This document shows positions 35,292 through 48,490 of a stretch of 64,000 nt of DNA, in pieces. A program made the translations under genes and the position numbers. The stretch's first letter is position 1; each line of letters starts with the position of its first letter. The stretch lies in NCBI RefSeq assembly GCF_021347895.1, contig NC_067123.1, positions 36,877,571 to 36,941,570 of the forward strand. Reading direction: 5' to 3'. This DNA comes from Acanthochromis polyacanthus (taxonomy: Eukaryota > Chordata > Actinopteri > Pomacentridae). Under the pieces are notes generated by a model that saw only the letters and a list, made by a program, of their open reading frames with translations, was not told the DNA's origin and ran no database searches.

Positions 35292-36181
35292 CACTGGAAA
35301 AAAACTCCAGTCTCAAAACAAGAAAAAAAAAACTTATTTCAAAGAACTTTTACCCTCTGCCAATAGAGGAAGTGAAAAATGGCTCGGTAAGATTTCTTGA
35401 AATAAGATTAAAATTAGCTGGGGAAACTTATTTTAAGCTATATTTTACCAGGACTGTCAAGCTTAGGTGTCTTAATCATCCTGTTCTTCTCATTTATGGC
35501 ACCAAAAATACTGTTGCCTTGTCTGAAAAAAATCCAGAAAATTCAGCAAAAATTTACCCAAATTTATAAAAATCTTCAAGAAGAAAATTCCTTAAAAGGT
35601 TCCCTTTGTTAAAAAAAAAATCCCCAAATTTGGCAAGAAATAAAAACAATCTGAAAATTGTAAATATTTTAAAAAATGAGTAAAAATCTTCAAAAAAAAA
35701 CTAAAAATATTTAAAGTGATTACATATAGTATAAGTTCTTATATTTTCTTTCAGAACATTCAGGGGAAAAAAATCGACCAAAATCCAGCGAAATTCGCTG
35801 GATTTTAGTTGATTTTTTCCCCCTGAATGTTCTGAAAGAAACATTTTTAAACATTTTTTTGACAGCAAAATTTTTCCAAAAATTTCCCCCCAAATTCTGC
35901 AAATGTGAAACTTTTTACTGTAAAAATATAGATTTTTTCCCCACATTTTTAAACTTTAAAACCGGTCAATTTGACCCGCAGGACGACACGAGCGTCAAAA
36001 CAAGACAATTTCAAGATTGTTTGACTTGACGACATATTTCAGATGCGTCGTCTTAAAACAAGTCCCTCCATCTTGCTGAAATGTCGCTTGTTAAGTGAAT
36101 TTATCTTAACTGAAGTGGGATGAGACATTTTGACTAAAAATGAGACAAACAGACTTGGTAAGATTTGGAGTTTTTGCAGTG
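35292..36181. mobile_element. hAT-like MITE (CACTGCAAAAACTCC ends) hosting TTAA MITE copy D
   Basis: The left end CACTGGAAAAAAACTCCAG and the right end TTTGGAGTTTTTGCAGTG are inverted. Removing the inserted element leaves about 360 bp. I recall similar CACTGCAAAAACT-ended repeats as common in teleosts. I could not find a clean 8-bp target duplication. Confidence 0.55.
35472..35998. mobile_element. TTAA MITE, copy D, inverted, with near-perfect hairpin
   Basis: It starts TTAATCATCCTGTTCTTC and ends CGCAGGACGACACGAGCGTC, so it is reversed relative to copy C. The central hairpin has 47-nt arms (35,746-35,792 and 35,794-35,840) with about three mismatches. The right TTAA has decayed. Confidence 0.8.
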
Positions 36182-36627
36182 CAGTAATTCATTTGAATAA
36201 CGCCATACGTTGAAAAGACGCCACACAGACGGCCCTCCCCGGAAGCGAGGAGGAAGAATGCCTACTGAAATGTCTCTACGGTGACTTGTTTGTAGAATTT
36301 AAAGAATGACAAGCTCTCCCTGTGGTTTCATAATGACCCGACTTGTTCTCGATCATTGCTTACATTCTCGTTCATCACGTGTAAAAGCTGCTGCTCCGAC
36401 TATTTAATCTGGGTGTAAATATGTCCAGGCATCACTGCTTTGACAATGCATGCCTGTCATTCCAACACTTCCACTTCCCCTCAGAGAGTGAGTCACAGCC
36501 AGGTATCACTGCACATTGTTCAGCGTTAAAATGCCCACATGGAGTCAACACACATCATTACTTCGCGCTAACGCATCAAATTTAGTGATCTTTTTTTGAT
36601 TTTCTGCATTAAAATGAAGGTAGTGTC

Positions 36628-36935
36628 TACAGATACGGACCCGTACCCGTAGCCTGTGGCCTACGGATACGGCACTTTCCATTTGCCAGACAGATACAGA
36701 CCCGTACGCGAGTCTCGCGAATCAAGAAGTTGCTAACCACTGCAAACTGTTGAAAGGTAAGCAAAGGTTAGGGTTAGTGTTAGGTTTAGGGTCCGTACCT
36801 GTAGTACCGATGCTACGGGTCCGTACCGCTAGCGTCTACCGGGAGTCACGTGACCAGATCTCGCGTATCTGATTGGCAAATGGAAAGTGCCGTATCCGTA
36901 GGCCACAGGCTACGGGTACGGGTCCGTACCTCTAG
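36628..36935. mobile_element. 308-bp inverted-repeat MITE with ~60-bp ends
   Basis: The left arm (TACGGACCCGTACCCGTAGC, then CCTGTGGCCTACGGATACGG and CACTTTCCATTTGCCA) is almost perfectly mirrored on the right. The spacer carries GTTAGGGTTAGTGTTAGG and further partial copies of GGGTCCGTACC. It is CpG-rich compared with its surroundings. No coding region. Confidence 0.8.
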
Positions 36936-39044
36936 CAACAACCTAAAATGAATCATAATCTAAATACGACAAACATCCTTATGCAAAAATGAATGAAAAA
37001 GGCATTATTTACATACTTAATGGTGAAAAATTTATTGAACTTAACACTGACTTCCCTAAAAGAGGACATAACTGATGATGGGAGAAATAAGAGATCGTTC
37101 AGGGATCCATTACATCCAGCCACTTCCTACACTATCCGTAAACACAGAGCCCTACTGTTGTCCCACAAAGACAAAAATACTTCTCAAATATTGATTCAAC
37201 TCTCTGTTAAAGGATTCGTATGTTTAGATATTACAGTATGCCTTCTTTCGATCACTTTGGTCTAGAAACCTTCAGAAAAAAAACATCGCCCTCTACAAAC
37301 AGCAGAGAAAGATTTAACGAAAAATCGGTTCAACACTTGACGTGTAAACTCTACGACATTCACTCTCTGCCCAATAAGCAGCAGGAAAACCCCAAGTAGT
37401 GTAAACTTCTTTATCTTGCACAAGCAAATGAAATCAAAGACCTCTTGTCCAATCTCGGATATTTAGAATAATAAAGGCACATAAGCAGTAGCTGGCGAGC
37501 TAAAAATTCTGAAAACCAAAACTGAATGAAAACCGTTTTTTTCACATTCAACGGCCTGGGACAAAGTCTGTGGTTCTTCTGGATAAAAATAAGAAAAGAG
37601 CTGCAGTGTAGTGACAGAATAAATAAACATGAAACACTTCAAAGCTTCTTTCAATCACTGAAAAATGGAAGCCAACAATCACAATCTGTCTATTTTAACT
37701 TCACTTCCACGGAAAGACGGAAACATCGAATTGGAAAGAAGAAGAAAAACTTCACTAAAAATACTGCGATACTTTGCTTTGTGCCGTTTTTGTTTCACCT
37801 CTGCCCGGCTTATTCAACTGAGAAACTCGAAAAATGAAGTGAAATGCAACATCTTTTTTTGTTTTTCTTTTTTCCTCAACCCAAATAAATTCATCTAAAT
37901 CATGCACATCAATTCATATTTGTTCAACAAAAGCAAAGAAAAAAAGAAAACAGCGGTTTGGTTGCCAATCTGAGTTAAATGAACGAAAGAAACTCTCCAG
38001 GGATTCCTACAGATCCCTCACCTCTAAAAGCAGATCATGTGTCAGAGGTCCCCATGGCTGTTTTACAAAAAGATATCAAAGAATGGTTGAAAAAGAACAA
38101 AACGGAAATGAAAAGTGAGAAAATTTGTTCCTCAAATGTCTGAGAAAAGTGCTAAAGTGGTTTAGCAGTCATCAATTGAACTATGGCTATCACTTTGTCC
38201 TATTGCTTTTTGCATTTTGAGCAGCGCTGACTTTTTTTTTTATTTTTTAAACGAAATATCTCCCGGATTGTTCCACACATCTGCCGTCAACTGACAGTTG
38301 GGAGTCAGAGGATGAAAAGTCTTTCACGTCTAGAAAGTCAAACAGTCTGCAGTCAGCTGCTGACACAAAACTGGTCCGACCTGATTTGATTCTTATCACT
38401 GAAAGAACCGGGATCTCATCCTCTGGGATTGGACAGTTACACCTGACTTGAGGCGAATGGTATCTGCAAAAAACGTGCTAGCATTTGTTTTAACCTGCTT
38501 GGAGAGGAGGTCGGTGGTTTTCCCACACAACACGTCGAATCAAATGACAGAAAAGCATTTAACAGTCAATTAAACAGGTTTTTTTCTGTTACTGACGTGA
38601 ACTATAGAAACTGTCCTGATTCATCCTACACGCTGCTGCCAAGCAGAATTATTTGCATATACCATCACCTAAGACCTTGTTTTTCTGTGTGCGATCTGAA
38701 TATTATCGGTTTAAATGTACATCGTGAACTTTAACATGCACTATGTAAAGCACTAAGTAGCAGAGGAGGATTCACACGACACGTTACTGAAGGACTTTGC
38801 TTTAGGAGGCATGACCTGACAGAGGTAGGTAACAACAACTAAGTCCAAAATGACAAATACAAGTCTAGCTTATAATTAGAGACTCAGAGGGACACATTTA
38901 TGAGAGGCACAACCACTCTGTACCAGAAGCTACTGCAATTACAGCTCTGAAGAGGAGAAGGTAGGCAAGAAATGTCCTAGAAAAACCACCACTTGTGCTG
39001 TATCTTCAAGTTGGATTTTACTCCTCTCCTCTCGGTCTGTTTTT
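36936..39044. other. Region downstream of PBXIP1, possible 3' UTR
   Basis: About 2.1 kb of AT-rich, repeat-free sequence follows the PBXIP1 stop codon. On the - strand AATAAA words occur at 38,239-38,244 and 37,031-37,036, so much of it could be 3' UTR. No open frame here resembles a known protein. Confidence 0.4.
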
Positions 39045-42000
39045 TTAAGCCGTGGCGGCAAACTTCCACAGGGCTTCTCGTTCAAACTCCTCCATCTCCT
39101 CCTCCAGGGAGTCGTCGTCCTTCTTGCCGTGGTCCTCTAAAACGTCCACCATGTCTTCCAGAATGTCCGCCACGTCCTCGGCAAAGTCGCTAAAAAGAAC
39201 CCTGTCGTGGATAAAGACGCCGTCCTCGAAGAACTCCGTGGTCAGCTTCCTGATCTTGTCCTTGCTCTCTGGTGAGGAGCCCTCCAGCTTGCTCAGGTAG
39301 CCCTCCAGCAACTCCTCGAACTCGGACAGCTCCACCGGGTAGAGCCCCTCCTTGCTGGCGCAGTCGTCCACGGATGTGCAGCCCAGCTGAGGGCGGACGT
39401 TGCGCTGGAGCTTCTGTTCCTGGTCCCTCCAGAAGTCGCTGTTGTGGTGCTGATGAGGCTGGCGAGGCTGGTGATGGTGCTGTTGGTGCTGATGATGGGA
39501 GCTTTTTCCGGGCTTGCTGTGCCACGGTTTCTCCTTCCTCCGCTGCTCTCTGTCCATCTTACGCTCGTCCTTCTTCCTCTCCCACTCATCCTGGTGTTTC
39601 CTCCACGCTTCTTTGTGAGAGTTTTGCTTCTGGGACTTCCACTCCTTCTCCTTCTTCTCCTCTTTGTCCCTCCATCCTCCTCCTTCTTTGCTGTGCTTCC
39701 AGTCTTTCTCTCCTCTCCACTCCTTCTTCCCCTCTTTCTTGCCTTTGTTCCCTTTCCATTTGTGCTCCTGCGGCTTCTTCTTCCCCCACCTCTCAACTTG
39801 CTCCGAGAGTTTCTTCTGGATCTCCTCCAAGTTGTCCCTCACTCGTTTTCTGTCTCCTCCATCTTTTTTCATCCCGTCCAGTCTTTTCTTGCTCTCCTCC
39901 AAAAGAACCTTCTGCCGCTGGAGCTCCTCCTTCAGCTTTCCCCTCTCGTTTGAGTCCTTTCTCCTCTCTGGAGCAGCTGCTTTCTGGTTCCTCTGACTAT
40001 CTTTGTCATCAGGCTGAGAGGCTGAGCTAGAAGTATCCGGGAGTATTTCCTGATCAGCTGTGGAGGATTCAAGATATCAAAGTTAAAATGACTTTAATGC
40101 TTATTTATTTTAGAGCTCAGCACTCTGACGAATCCATTTTATATCACAGCTGCTTTCTTTTCTGCATTTCACTGAATATTACCGTGTATGTATCAGACAT
40201 TGACATTTACCTGTGAGCTGGCTGAGTTCGGTCACTCTGGCTCTCAGAGTCTCCAGCTCTTTCCTCAGCTCCGGCAAAGAAGACAGCTCCAACTTCAGGT
40301 TAGCATTTTCTTGCTCCAGATCTGCTTTACCTTGCTCATCGCCACTTGCTGCTACCGCCTTCAACGCCAAGTCCAGTTCTTCTTTCTGAGACTAAGAAAT
40401 AAAGCAGCTCAAAGTCTTCAGTCGCATCCAGACGCAGCTCAACTTAGTCAATAATTAAAAACGTTTACTTGAAATATCATGAGGCTAAAGCTAAACAATT
40501 AACATGAATATGACTCTACACTGACCTTCAGTTGAGCCTCTAGCTGAGTGATTTGCTGGTTTTCCTGTGTCAGTTTATCCAATAGCTCTTTCATATCCTG
40601 TGGATCACCGCTAAGCCAGTCCTGGATTGAAAATCATTGGCACATAAATAGAAGACATATTTTAAAATGTCCTGTCTTTTCGTGTTTAGCATTTTCCTTT
40701 AAAGTTTTAAGGCATTTTTCATTTAAACAGAACTGTGCGAGTGAATTACGAGGCAGCGGAAACAGACCTGGCTTTGTTCTCCGTCACCCAGTTCAGAGTC
40801 GTCATAGTCACCTGCCAGACGACAAAACAACACCTTTACACGTCGAGTTGCGACACTTTTTATTGACACACAGGTGCCGAGCCATCTTACAACAGCATAA
40901 GCTGCTTTTGTTGCTTAGGTTGCAAAGTGCATTCTTTGAGTTCAGGCCACTGCTGGTGCACAACAGGTTGTGTTAATTTATGCAGGTTTCCTTTTTCATT
41001 ATAAATGTGATGGATTTAGCAGCAAAAAGAACACATTCCCAGCAATAGATCATTTCCCTCCTTGACATAAGCACCGCAAACATCCAGCGTGTCCTTCAAC
41101 ACAGTGATAAAGAGCGTTATTACACAATTTAGTGTGCATGCTATTTGCCTGTTTCTGCTGCCACTGCATGAACTGCCAGGCCAGATTAGCGCTTGGACAG
41201 GTTACTGAGCGTTAGCCAGTGAGCGCAGAAGCTTACACTTAAAAAATATCTCCACTGGAGGCCCCTTATCCACGTCAGAGAGGAAACCTGTTGACATAGT
41301 GCAGCTTAGTCAACAAAATCTAAAGACAGACATCTAACTATCGCTGACGGCTGGAAATAAACGTGCTTATGTAATTCGGAAACACTGGCATCGTCACATA
41401 AGCAAAAGTGTAGCAAAGTAACTTTTTGAAAATATTTACAATGAATCCTTAACCCTGTAAAACCCACGGTTACACAAATACCTCAGTTTTTTTGTTATTA
41501 TTATTCTCTATTGTATACATAGCTGTGTCACCTGTGATGCATCAGGTGGGGAAATGTGAGGTGACCGCAGTGACGTTCTACAGAAATGGCTTTAATATTT
41601 CTGCTAACGGACACCATACATGAATGACTTGATTGGTTCATTAAAAGCAGAAGCAAGCTAGCAGAATTAGTCACACATGAGAGGAACTCACCTGAGAGAA
41701 ACAGGGAACCTAAGAAGAGCAGGACCAGAGCACCCACAATGCATTTGTTCATCGAGAGCCACGGCTTTTCCTCCTTCTTCTCAGCCAGCTTAAACTCCAC
41801 TTCCTCTTCCTCGTCTTCCTCGTCGGAGGTTTTTGGTCTTGGTGCCTCAAAGGAGGGCACATTCCTCCTCCTCAGTCCGTCATCGATGCTGCTGGAGTCG
41901 CCCAAATCAAAACTGCTGGATGGCTCTAAGAGAAGAAGGAGAAAAACACATTTTAGAATGTATTTTTCTGACAGATAAACCTAAACCACATGTATTCGAC

Positions 42001-45000
42001 CGCGGCCCCGAGTCACTTCAACAAATCATCTCGACATCTTTGGCGACGCAAGTGTAAGAACTGGAATTATTTCCAAAATTATAATTATCTACTGGCTGAC
42101 TTCCTCGCACAAAATACCAGAATCAAGTATACACATGAACTGCACAACACAACAGTGTGTAAACAGCTTGTGAAAAATGTCTGACAAAAAAAGTAAAAAA
42201 CTCAGCGCGCTGGTTGTGGAAATGGATGACATTCTCACTAAATTACAACAACAGTCATTTCATGCATGGGGGTTTCTTCATTTTCTCGGCAGGGTGTAGG
42301 CCTCCCTGTCATTCTGATAAATCGCTTTCCAGCTGCTAGCGTGACACAGATAAGAAACATGCTAACAAATTCTTCTGCAAGAGGACTTTCATTTTCTCCT
42401 TCCATCGAATTGTGCTAATTACAAAGAGCCATAAAGCACTTAACTTTCCTCAAGGCTGCACTACCAGCTGGGAAAAGCTGTTAACTGTCACGGAGGCTCA
42501 GACTCTGTGGGGGTCCCAGAAGGCCCGGCTTCAGTGTGTGGAAGTTTATGATAATATGATCGACTGTAACTATGTCAGGGAGGAGACTCTACCAAAGCAC
42601 AGTGTTGACTAACATGTTGCGGTACTTTAAATGCCATTTTTGTCAAGTGATCTTAAGGCCCTGCCTTGAAGAGGGTCAGAGTGGAAATATACAGCTTTAA
42701 GCATTGACTGTATATTAAGATAAATTAAGTCTTCTGAAATACAGACTTCCTCAAGAGTGACTTTAAAGTCTAGTGTGGTGGTTTCAGCCATCGCCCCTTT
42801 GGCATGTCCTGACTCTTCCTAACTTGCATCTCATCCAAAACTGAGCAAAGAGGAGGAGCATGAGTAGAGCTATGTTGGGCCACGCAAATGTTTCTGGACC
42901 CATGCCTTTAATTACACATAACTTTAATCCTCAATACAATTTAAACAGGAACTTTTAGAAAAATGTAATGACATGTACGGTTGTTATCAGTGGGGAATGT
43001 AGCTACACAGACCAAAATACTTTTGTACCAGGGTGTAAAATCTGTTTATTTCCGCTGTAAATGTGGCCATTTTAACACTGGGGTCTTTAGGGATTGACTC
43101 GCTTTTGGCTCCAGCCTCTAGTGGCCATCTGGGAAACTGCAGTTTAAAAAGATCATTATTTATTTCAGCAAGAAAATTTTTTGCGTGTATTATTTTGTGT
43201 ATTTCTCAGATTACTTAACAATGAACAAACACGCGGCCATGTGCTATTCCTGCAGTGAAGAACTGTACACAACACACAGCAAAATGAATAAGAGTCACAT
43301 TTGCCCTCTGCTGTCCATTATCCACAAGTAGAAGAAATGATAGATTCTTCCTTTTGTCTGTATTGCTCTTTGATATTTTCTCGTTTCACCTTCCTATCTT
43401 TCATTTTTGTTACAATGATAATGATCATAATTAGTATTATTTGGGTTATTGTCCAGTTTGTAGCAAAGACTGAAGCCTGTCCAGCACTTTGGTGCAGAGT
43501 AAAATATCTGAAAAACTAGTGGTCAGATTGGCACACGTGAAAAGTCTAATAAAAAAAAAGATGTCTTGAGGGGCAGCTACCAGAAGGAAGTGATTTTCAG
43601 TCTGTTCAATAAATACATGAGTACATTTTGAAGTAGTCTGAGACAACATCATTTCATCTACTAGAGCAGGATTGCCCAACTTCTTTGATTTGGCTCTCGT
43701 TTCTGCTTACAAATATTTAAAGATTGTGGAATTTCTACAGCAATGAGTTTTGACCTGTGGAACCAAGCTGATGTTTTTTTGTCTCTATTTGTTAAATTTG
43801 AAGGATTTCTGAAGGTCTGGTGAGTTGAAAACATAAACTTTTCCACTAGAAAAATGTCAAAAAGTAAAATTAAAGTAGAAAAAAATGGGAATACTAAATG
43901 TCATCCTTTAAAATTTCTCATATACTCCTGCAAGATCATTTTATACCTTCTTCTTCTTCTTCTTCTTCTCTCTCATCTTGGAATTCTGTCTCGGATAGCC
44001 TTGCTGGGTCCTCTTCAGCAGCAGAAGCCTCCTCCTCTGCCTCGGCTGAACCAACGGTCTCTGGAGCGGGACTTTCTTCCCTGGATTGTTCTGTCACCAG
44101 GCTCTCTGGGACTAAGCTCGATGGCTCTGTACTCTCTGGAACAAAGCTGACATCAGCTTCGACATGAGACGGAGTATCAGCGGCAGTCAGGGTCTCTGTG
44201 GGGACGCTAACTTCGGCGTCAGCAGAAATTGCAGGAATCGGTCCAGCATCGGCGGCCGGGTCGAGCCCGAGTTCCACAGAGGTCTCAGTCATGACGGCAG
44301 CAGAGCAGGACTCCTCGGGCTCAGCTGAGGGGATTTCAACTACCGGAATATCAAGTTGTGCTCCCAAATCAATGTTGGTGACGAACGGCATGGCTCCTTG
44401 GGTCTCGTTGTCACTGGGGGAGCTGGTTACTATGTCATGGATGACTGGAGGCTGACTCTCCGGGTCGAGGTCTGGAGGATCGAGGAGGCTCAGTGGAAGA
44501 GGGCTCAGTCGGGATGGACTAGAAGGGATGGGACCCTCACTGGACTCTGGAGAGGTCTCTTGACACACCTAATGATAAGGGCAGTAAGGAATAAACGGTT
44601 ATCTGCAAATACTTTAAAAAACAAATTTGTCATCTTTTTATACCTGGCATTGCTATTTTGTGACTTTTAATCCACATTCTTTTTCTCAAACTGTGTTATC
44701 TAAGTTAGCTCTCTGTTATTTTGTGAATTTGTGCCCAGAGCAGTGTGTGAATTTCAAGTGAACGGGTCTCAATTTCTCAATTTATTTCAAGCATAAGCAC
44801 TGATATAGTTAGACTGTTGTCTTACAGTTGTTAACCTTCGCGTCGTTCGCAGGTCATATTGGCCCGGTTTAAAGTTTAAAAATGTGGGGGAAAAAAAAGA
44901 GATTTTCACAGTGAAACTTCTGATATCCACATTTTCAACATTTTTTGGGAAATCTTTGAACATTTTTTGGTGGAAAAAAAGAAATGTTAAAAATGTTTCT

Positions 45001-47011
45001 TAAGAACATTTACAAAAAAATCAAGTAAAATCCAGCAAATTTCTCTGGATTTTGGTCGATTTTCTTTTGTGAATGTTCATAAGAGAATATTACAAGTTTT
45101 ACTGACATAAATGTAATCACTTTAGATATTTTTAGGATTATTTTAAAAGATTTTTACTCATTTTTTGAAAATATTTACAAGAATTTTCTTGCCAAATTTG
45201 GGGGACTTTTTAAAAATTAAACTTTTAAGGGAATTTTTTAAGGAATTATTGGAATTTTCTTCCTGAAGGTTTTGCTGAATTTTCAGAAATTTGGGGAATT
45301 TTTTTGCTGAATTTTCAGATTTTTTTCAGACAAGGAAACATGTAGAACAAACTGTAAATAAACGCACTTTATTGTAAATAAACAATTTTGCACAATAATC
45401 TATCCATCTATCTATAGAAGTTGGTAATACAGGTCTAAAGTGTTATCTGTCAAATGATAATTCATAAATCATTACTGGTAAAAACAAATATGCAGTAAGA
45501 TGATTGTGGTTCATTGGTCTGCCCTAAATAAATTACTGCATGATTAAACATGTACCAACCTGATGGCCCTCCTCAGATAGGACCGTTTCTACAGGTATGT
45601 CACCTGGTTTGAATTCAGCAGTGGCTCCTGAAATAACATTCACACAATAAAATATTGAAGCAAACAATAAGTTTAAAAGCAGCCTGATTTATTTCTGCCA
45701 CTTGGCCACGCTACCTGCCAGCTCCTCAGAGAGACTGGGGACGTCGCCCAGGCTCTCGGTGCCATCGTCCACGGGCCCCACATTCTCAACTGCAGCCTCC
45801 TGTAGAGAAAGAAGATCCAATAAGATCAATCTTCCCACGAGCTTTTATATTAACACCTATAGCGCCATTATTGGCAACAATGACCTTGACATTTACAGTG
45901 CACCCAGTACAGGCACGCACCTTCGCTCGTGCACACAGAACACCCGTGCTGCAGAATAAGTGGTCATCCATTATTGGAACTGGGTCATAGGGTTTTAATT
46001 TTCTCTGCAGTGGGCCCTTTAGTTGTCTTAATAAATAATAAACAAGGAACTGAGTCAGACTTCTTCCATAATGACTTCTGAAATACTTGATAATAGCAGC
46101 TACAAATTACAATTAGCTTGACTTTAATGTAACATCTATTATTGTCAGATGGGATTTTGAGCACAAACTGATAGCTTAAAATGATAGTGTGATAAATAAG
46201 TATTACATTCCCTGTGAAGTTTTCTGTCATTTTGGACAATAAAGTTCTGTATGTAACTGTAAAGTAGCTTTCCATTATTACATGTGTTTGTCACAAGAGT
46301 TTGATCCCAAATTTTAAGGACTCACTGCAAAAAAAATGTGTCCATTTAAAGCAAAAACCCAGTATTGGTTCACTTTACCCAACACTAAGCAACAAAATAA
46401 AGTAAAATATTATAAGAACTCCTTAATATTTTCCTCTTAAGTGTCTGCCTGAGTAGAGACTGACAGAGTCATGACAATGCATAGAAAGCAGATATGTATG
46501 GAGTTACGGGAGTGCCAAAATAAAAGATAAAACTGTTAAAAAAAAAGGAAATAAATGCATAAATATAAAAGGGAATAAATAAAAGAATAAATAAAAACGA
46601 ATCTGTTAAAAAATAAAGAAAGAAATGTGGAGAGAAGACTAAATTAAAAATAAATTAAAAAATATGAAAATAAAAAGGTAAATTTTGTCTTTGCTTTTCC
46701 CTTTTATTTTTCCATTTTGTCATTGCTTTCTCCATTCCAGTCTTGTTTGGAAAAACAAAAGAAAAAAGAAAGGAACAAGGGACAAAAAAACCCCCCACAA
46801 AATTTCATTTTAAATCTCCATATTTTATCAATTTATTATTAATATTTTTAAATGTATTCCTCTTGATATTTACATATTTATTTCCTTATTTTTTAACAAA
46901 TTTATTTTCATTTATTCCTCTCTATATTTACACATTATATCCTTTTTTAAAAACAGATTTCTTTTTTATTCAGGCACTCTTGATTCCACAAACATGCAAA
47001 CAACAAACCGA

Positions 47012-47110
<99 letters not shown>

Positions 47111-47481
47111 TACACGTCAATGCCTGCAGAAATACAGAAATAGTGCCTGAGAACAGTGAATTTAGGCATAAAAATAAAGCCATGTTTTCATTCAGACTCG
47201 ACCTATTATCTAATTTATGACTCATAAATGGATTCTCTGCAAACATTCACTGTGATTTTCTCGTCTAAGGAGGCTCAGGGTTGCAAGTTGAGACACGACA
47301 TATTTTACACGAGCTCGTACTCATGAAACAGGATAATAACTGGGCTCCAAATGACATCCAGACACACGGATCTCTGCAGCGTCTCCCCAGCCGGTTCTCT
47401 GGTTCTTACCTCGGGGGAGAGGAGGGTCCAGCTGTTGGTGGAGGAGCCTGTGCTGCCGGTGCTGTTGCTGTTGTCAGACAT
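39045..47481 (-). CDS. pbxip1: PBX homeobox-interacting protein 1 (PBXIP1/HPIP), ten coding exons
   Basis: Coding exons, 5' to 3', are 47410-47481, 45715-45799, 45560-45627, 43947-44568, 41692-41925, 41237-41287 (predicted cassette), 40768-40811, 40526-40621, 40211-40385 and 39045-40057. All phases join, giving 819 aa. The start MSDNSNSTGS...WTLLSPE follows the PBXIP1/CCPG1 family. Residues 53-340 are acidic and Ser/Pro-rich. A hydrophobic segment at about 343-361 (CIVGALVLLFLGSLFLSG) matches the family's membrane segment. Residues ~395-480 are coiled coil, followed by a long K/E/R-rich region and a His/Gln-rich patch (HHQHQQHHHQ). The conserved C-terminal domain contains GCTSVDDCA and FFEDGVFIHDRVLFSDF. 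Mammalian PBXIP1 binds PBX and oestrogen receptors and microtubules; CCPG1 is the ER-phagy paralogue. Adjacency to CKS1B supports PBXIP1. A non-coding exon ends at 48,284. Confidence 0.92.
44831..45340. mobile_element. TTAA MITE, copy E (PBXIP1 intron)
   Basis: It begins TTAACCTTCGCGTCGTTCGC and shares the whole interior with copy C, including a degraded central hairpin. Similarity stops at about CAAGGAAACA near 45,340, so the right end is missing. Confidence 0.75.
46510..46979. repeat. Fold-back element with tandem A/T-rich units, copy 1
   Basis: The tips are GAGTGCCAAAATAAAAG at the left and TTTTTTATTCAGGCACTC at the right. Each arm is built from imperfect ~50-bp units of the type AAATAAATGCATAAATATAAA, reading in opposite directions in the two arms. 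A T/C-rich spacer sits in the middle. The 55.9-56.7 kb element has the same design and tips. Confidence 0.6.
47016..47105. repeat. Compound microsatellite (TA)n(GA)n
   Basis: An uninterrupted TA run of about 50 bases passes directly into a GA run of about 38 bases. It lies in PBXIP1 intron sequence. Its length is likely to vary between individuals. Confidence 0.95.
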
Positions 47482-48283
47482 CGCCCTCGTCAGGCTCGAT
47501 TTGGCACAGCACGGAACGGATTCGGCTTCACGATATCCTGCATGTGACGACAGAAACAACGTGTTTTCATTGAACGTGCCAAATGCACATCTGCCTCGGA
47601 GGAGTCGGCAGGATTTTGCATGCAGGAATCTGACTGTTACTGATAGTTCTGCTGCAGAAAATGCACATAAATGACCGACTATGCTTTATTTTGTGCAGGA
47701 TTTGCACGGTGCACATGCAGACTATAGCATAGGAGGAAAGGATTATGCAATAACGGTGCCGTTTAAGAGCCCATACACGGCGGGATTACAACCAGATTGT
47801 CGTTGATTCAAGTTATGTAACAGTATGGTGGCATCCATAATACACCACTGCGCAGTTAAAACAAAAGATCTAGACGGGAACAAAACGGCAACCTGCTCGT
47901 TCTGCTCACCACCGCTGACTATTTCCAGTCAGTCGTCCATTCACATCCATCCATTCAGTCAATCTGCTGTTAAATTACCAAACATGGTCAAACCCCAGGC
48001 ACGAGCAGCCCATTGAGCCACAAACCAGCAAACAAACGCTAATTCTCACTTGCAGACAACACTACGCGCACAAAATCTCACTTTTGCACACATAAGAGGC
48101 TAAATTTAATGGCTACGTTTGTTGTAGCAACCAAATTCAAGGTTCACTCGTGATGGTAAACAAAGGATGGTAGGATGAACATTCCCACTCTTCCGCGTTC
48201 CCATTCAGGCCCAGCAGCTAGCAGCCGCCGCAAACACAAGCTCCCCGCAGTCGAACAAAACCCAAGAAAGACGAGTTATTTAC

Positions 48284-48490
48284 CCCGGTGGCTCACACTT
48301 CAGCCGCTCGCTGTTTTTTTCCTCCAAAAACGTTTAGTTTGTCAGCAGGAACAACGCTCCTCTCTTCCCGTGAACTTGGGAACTTTGGGAATTCCTGGCT
48401 GCGTCACGTCGGCCAAGGCGCCTGTCGTCCAATCGGATTTCGGGAAAGGCAGCGGAGCTCCCGCCTCCGGAGCGCGCCCGGGCCAATCAG
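48284..48490 (-). promoter_or_regulatory. PBXIP1 promoter region with first non-coding exon and CCAAT boxes
   Basis: The patch is GC- and CpG-rich. On the - strand a donor CCACCGGG|GTAAAT at 48,284 matches a 5' UTR exon joined to the acceptor at 47,537 (CACATGCAG). Upstream, CCAAT lies at 48,429-48,433 and 48,483-48,487 (as ATTGG for this gene). No TATA box is seen. The start site is probably near 48,350-48,400. Confidence 0.55.

Noticed and set aside
39272..40030. Long + strand open frames over the last PBXIP1 exon
   Set aside because: The - strand frame matches the PBXIP1 C-terminal domain and joins upstream exons in phase. The + strand frames are Ser/Pro/Leu-rich artefacts of the same DNA.
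46743..47246. Open frames encoding Ile/Tyr and Leu/Ser dipeptide runs
   Set aside because: They are translations of the TA and GA microsatellite and of the A/T-rich fold-back element.
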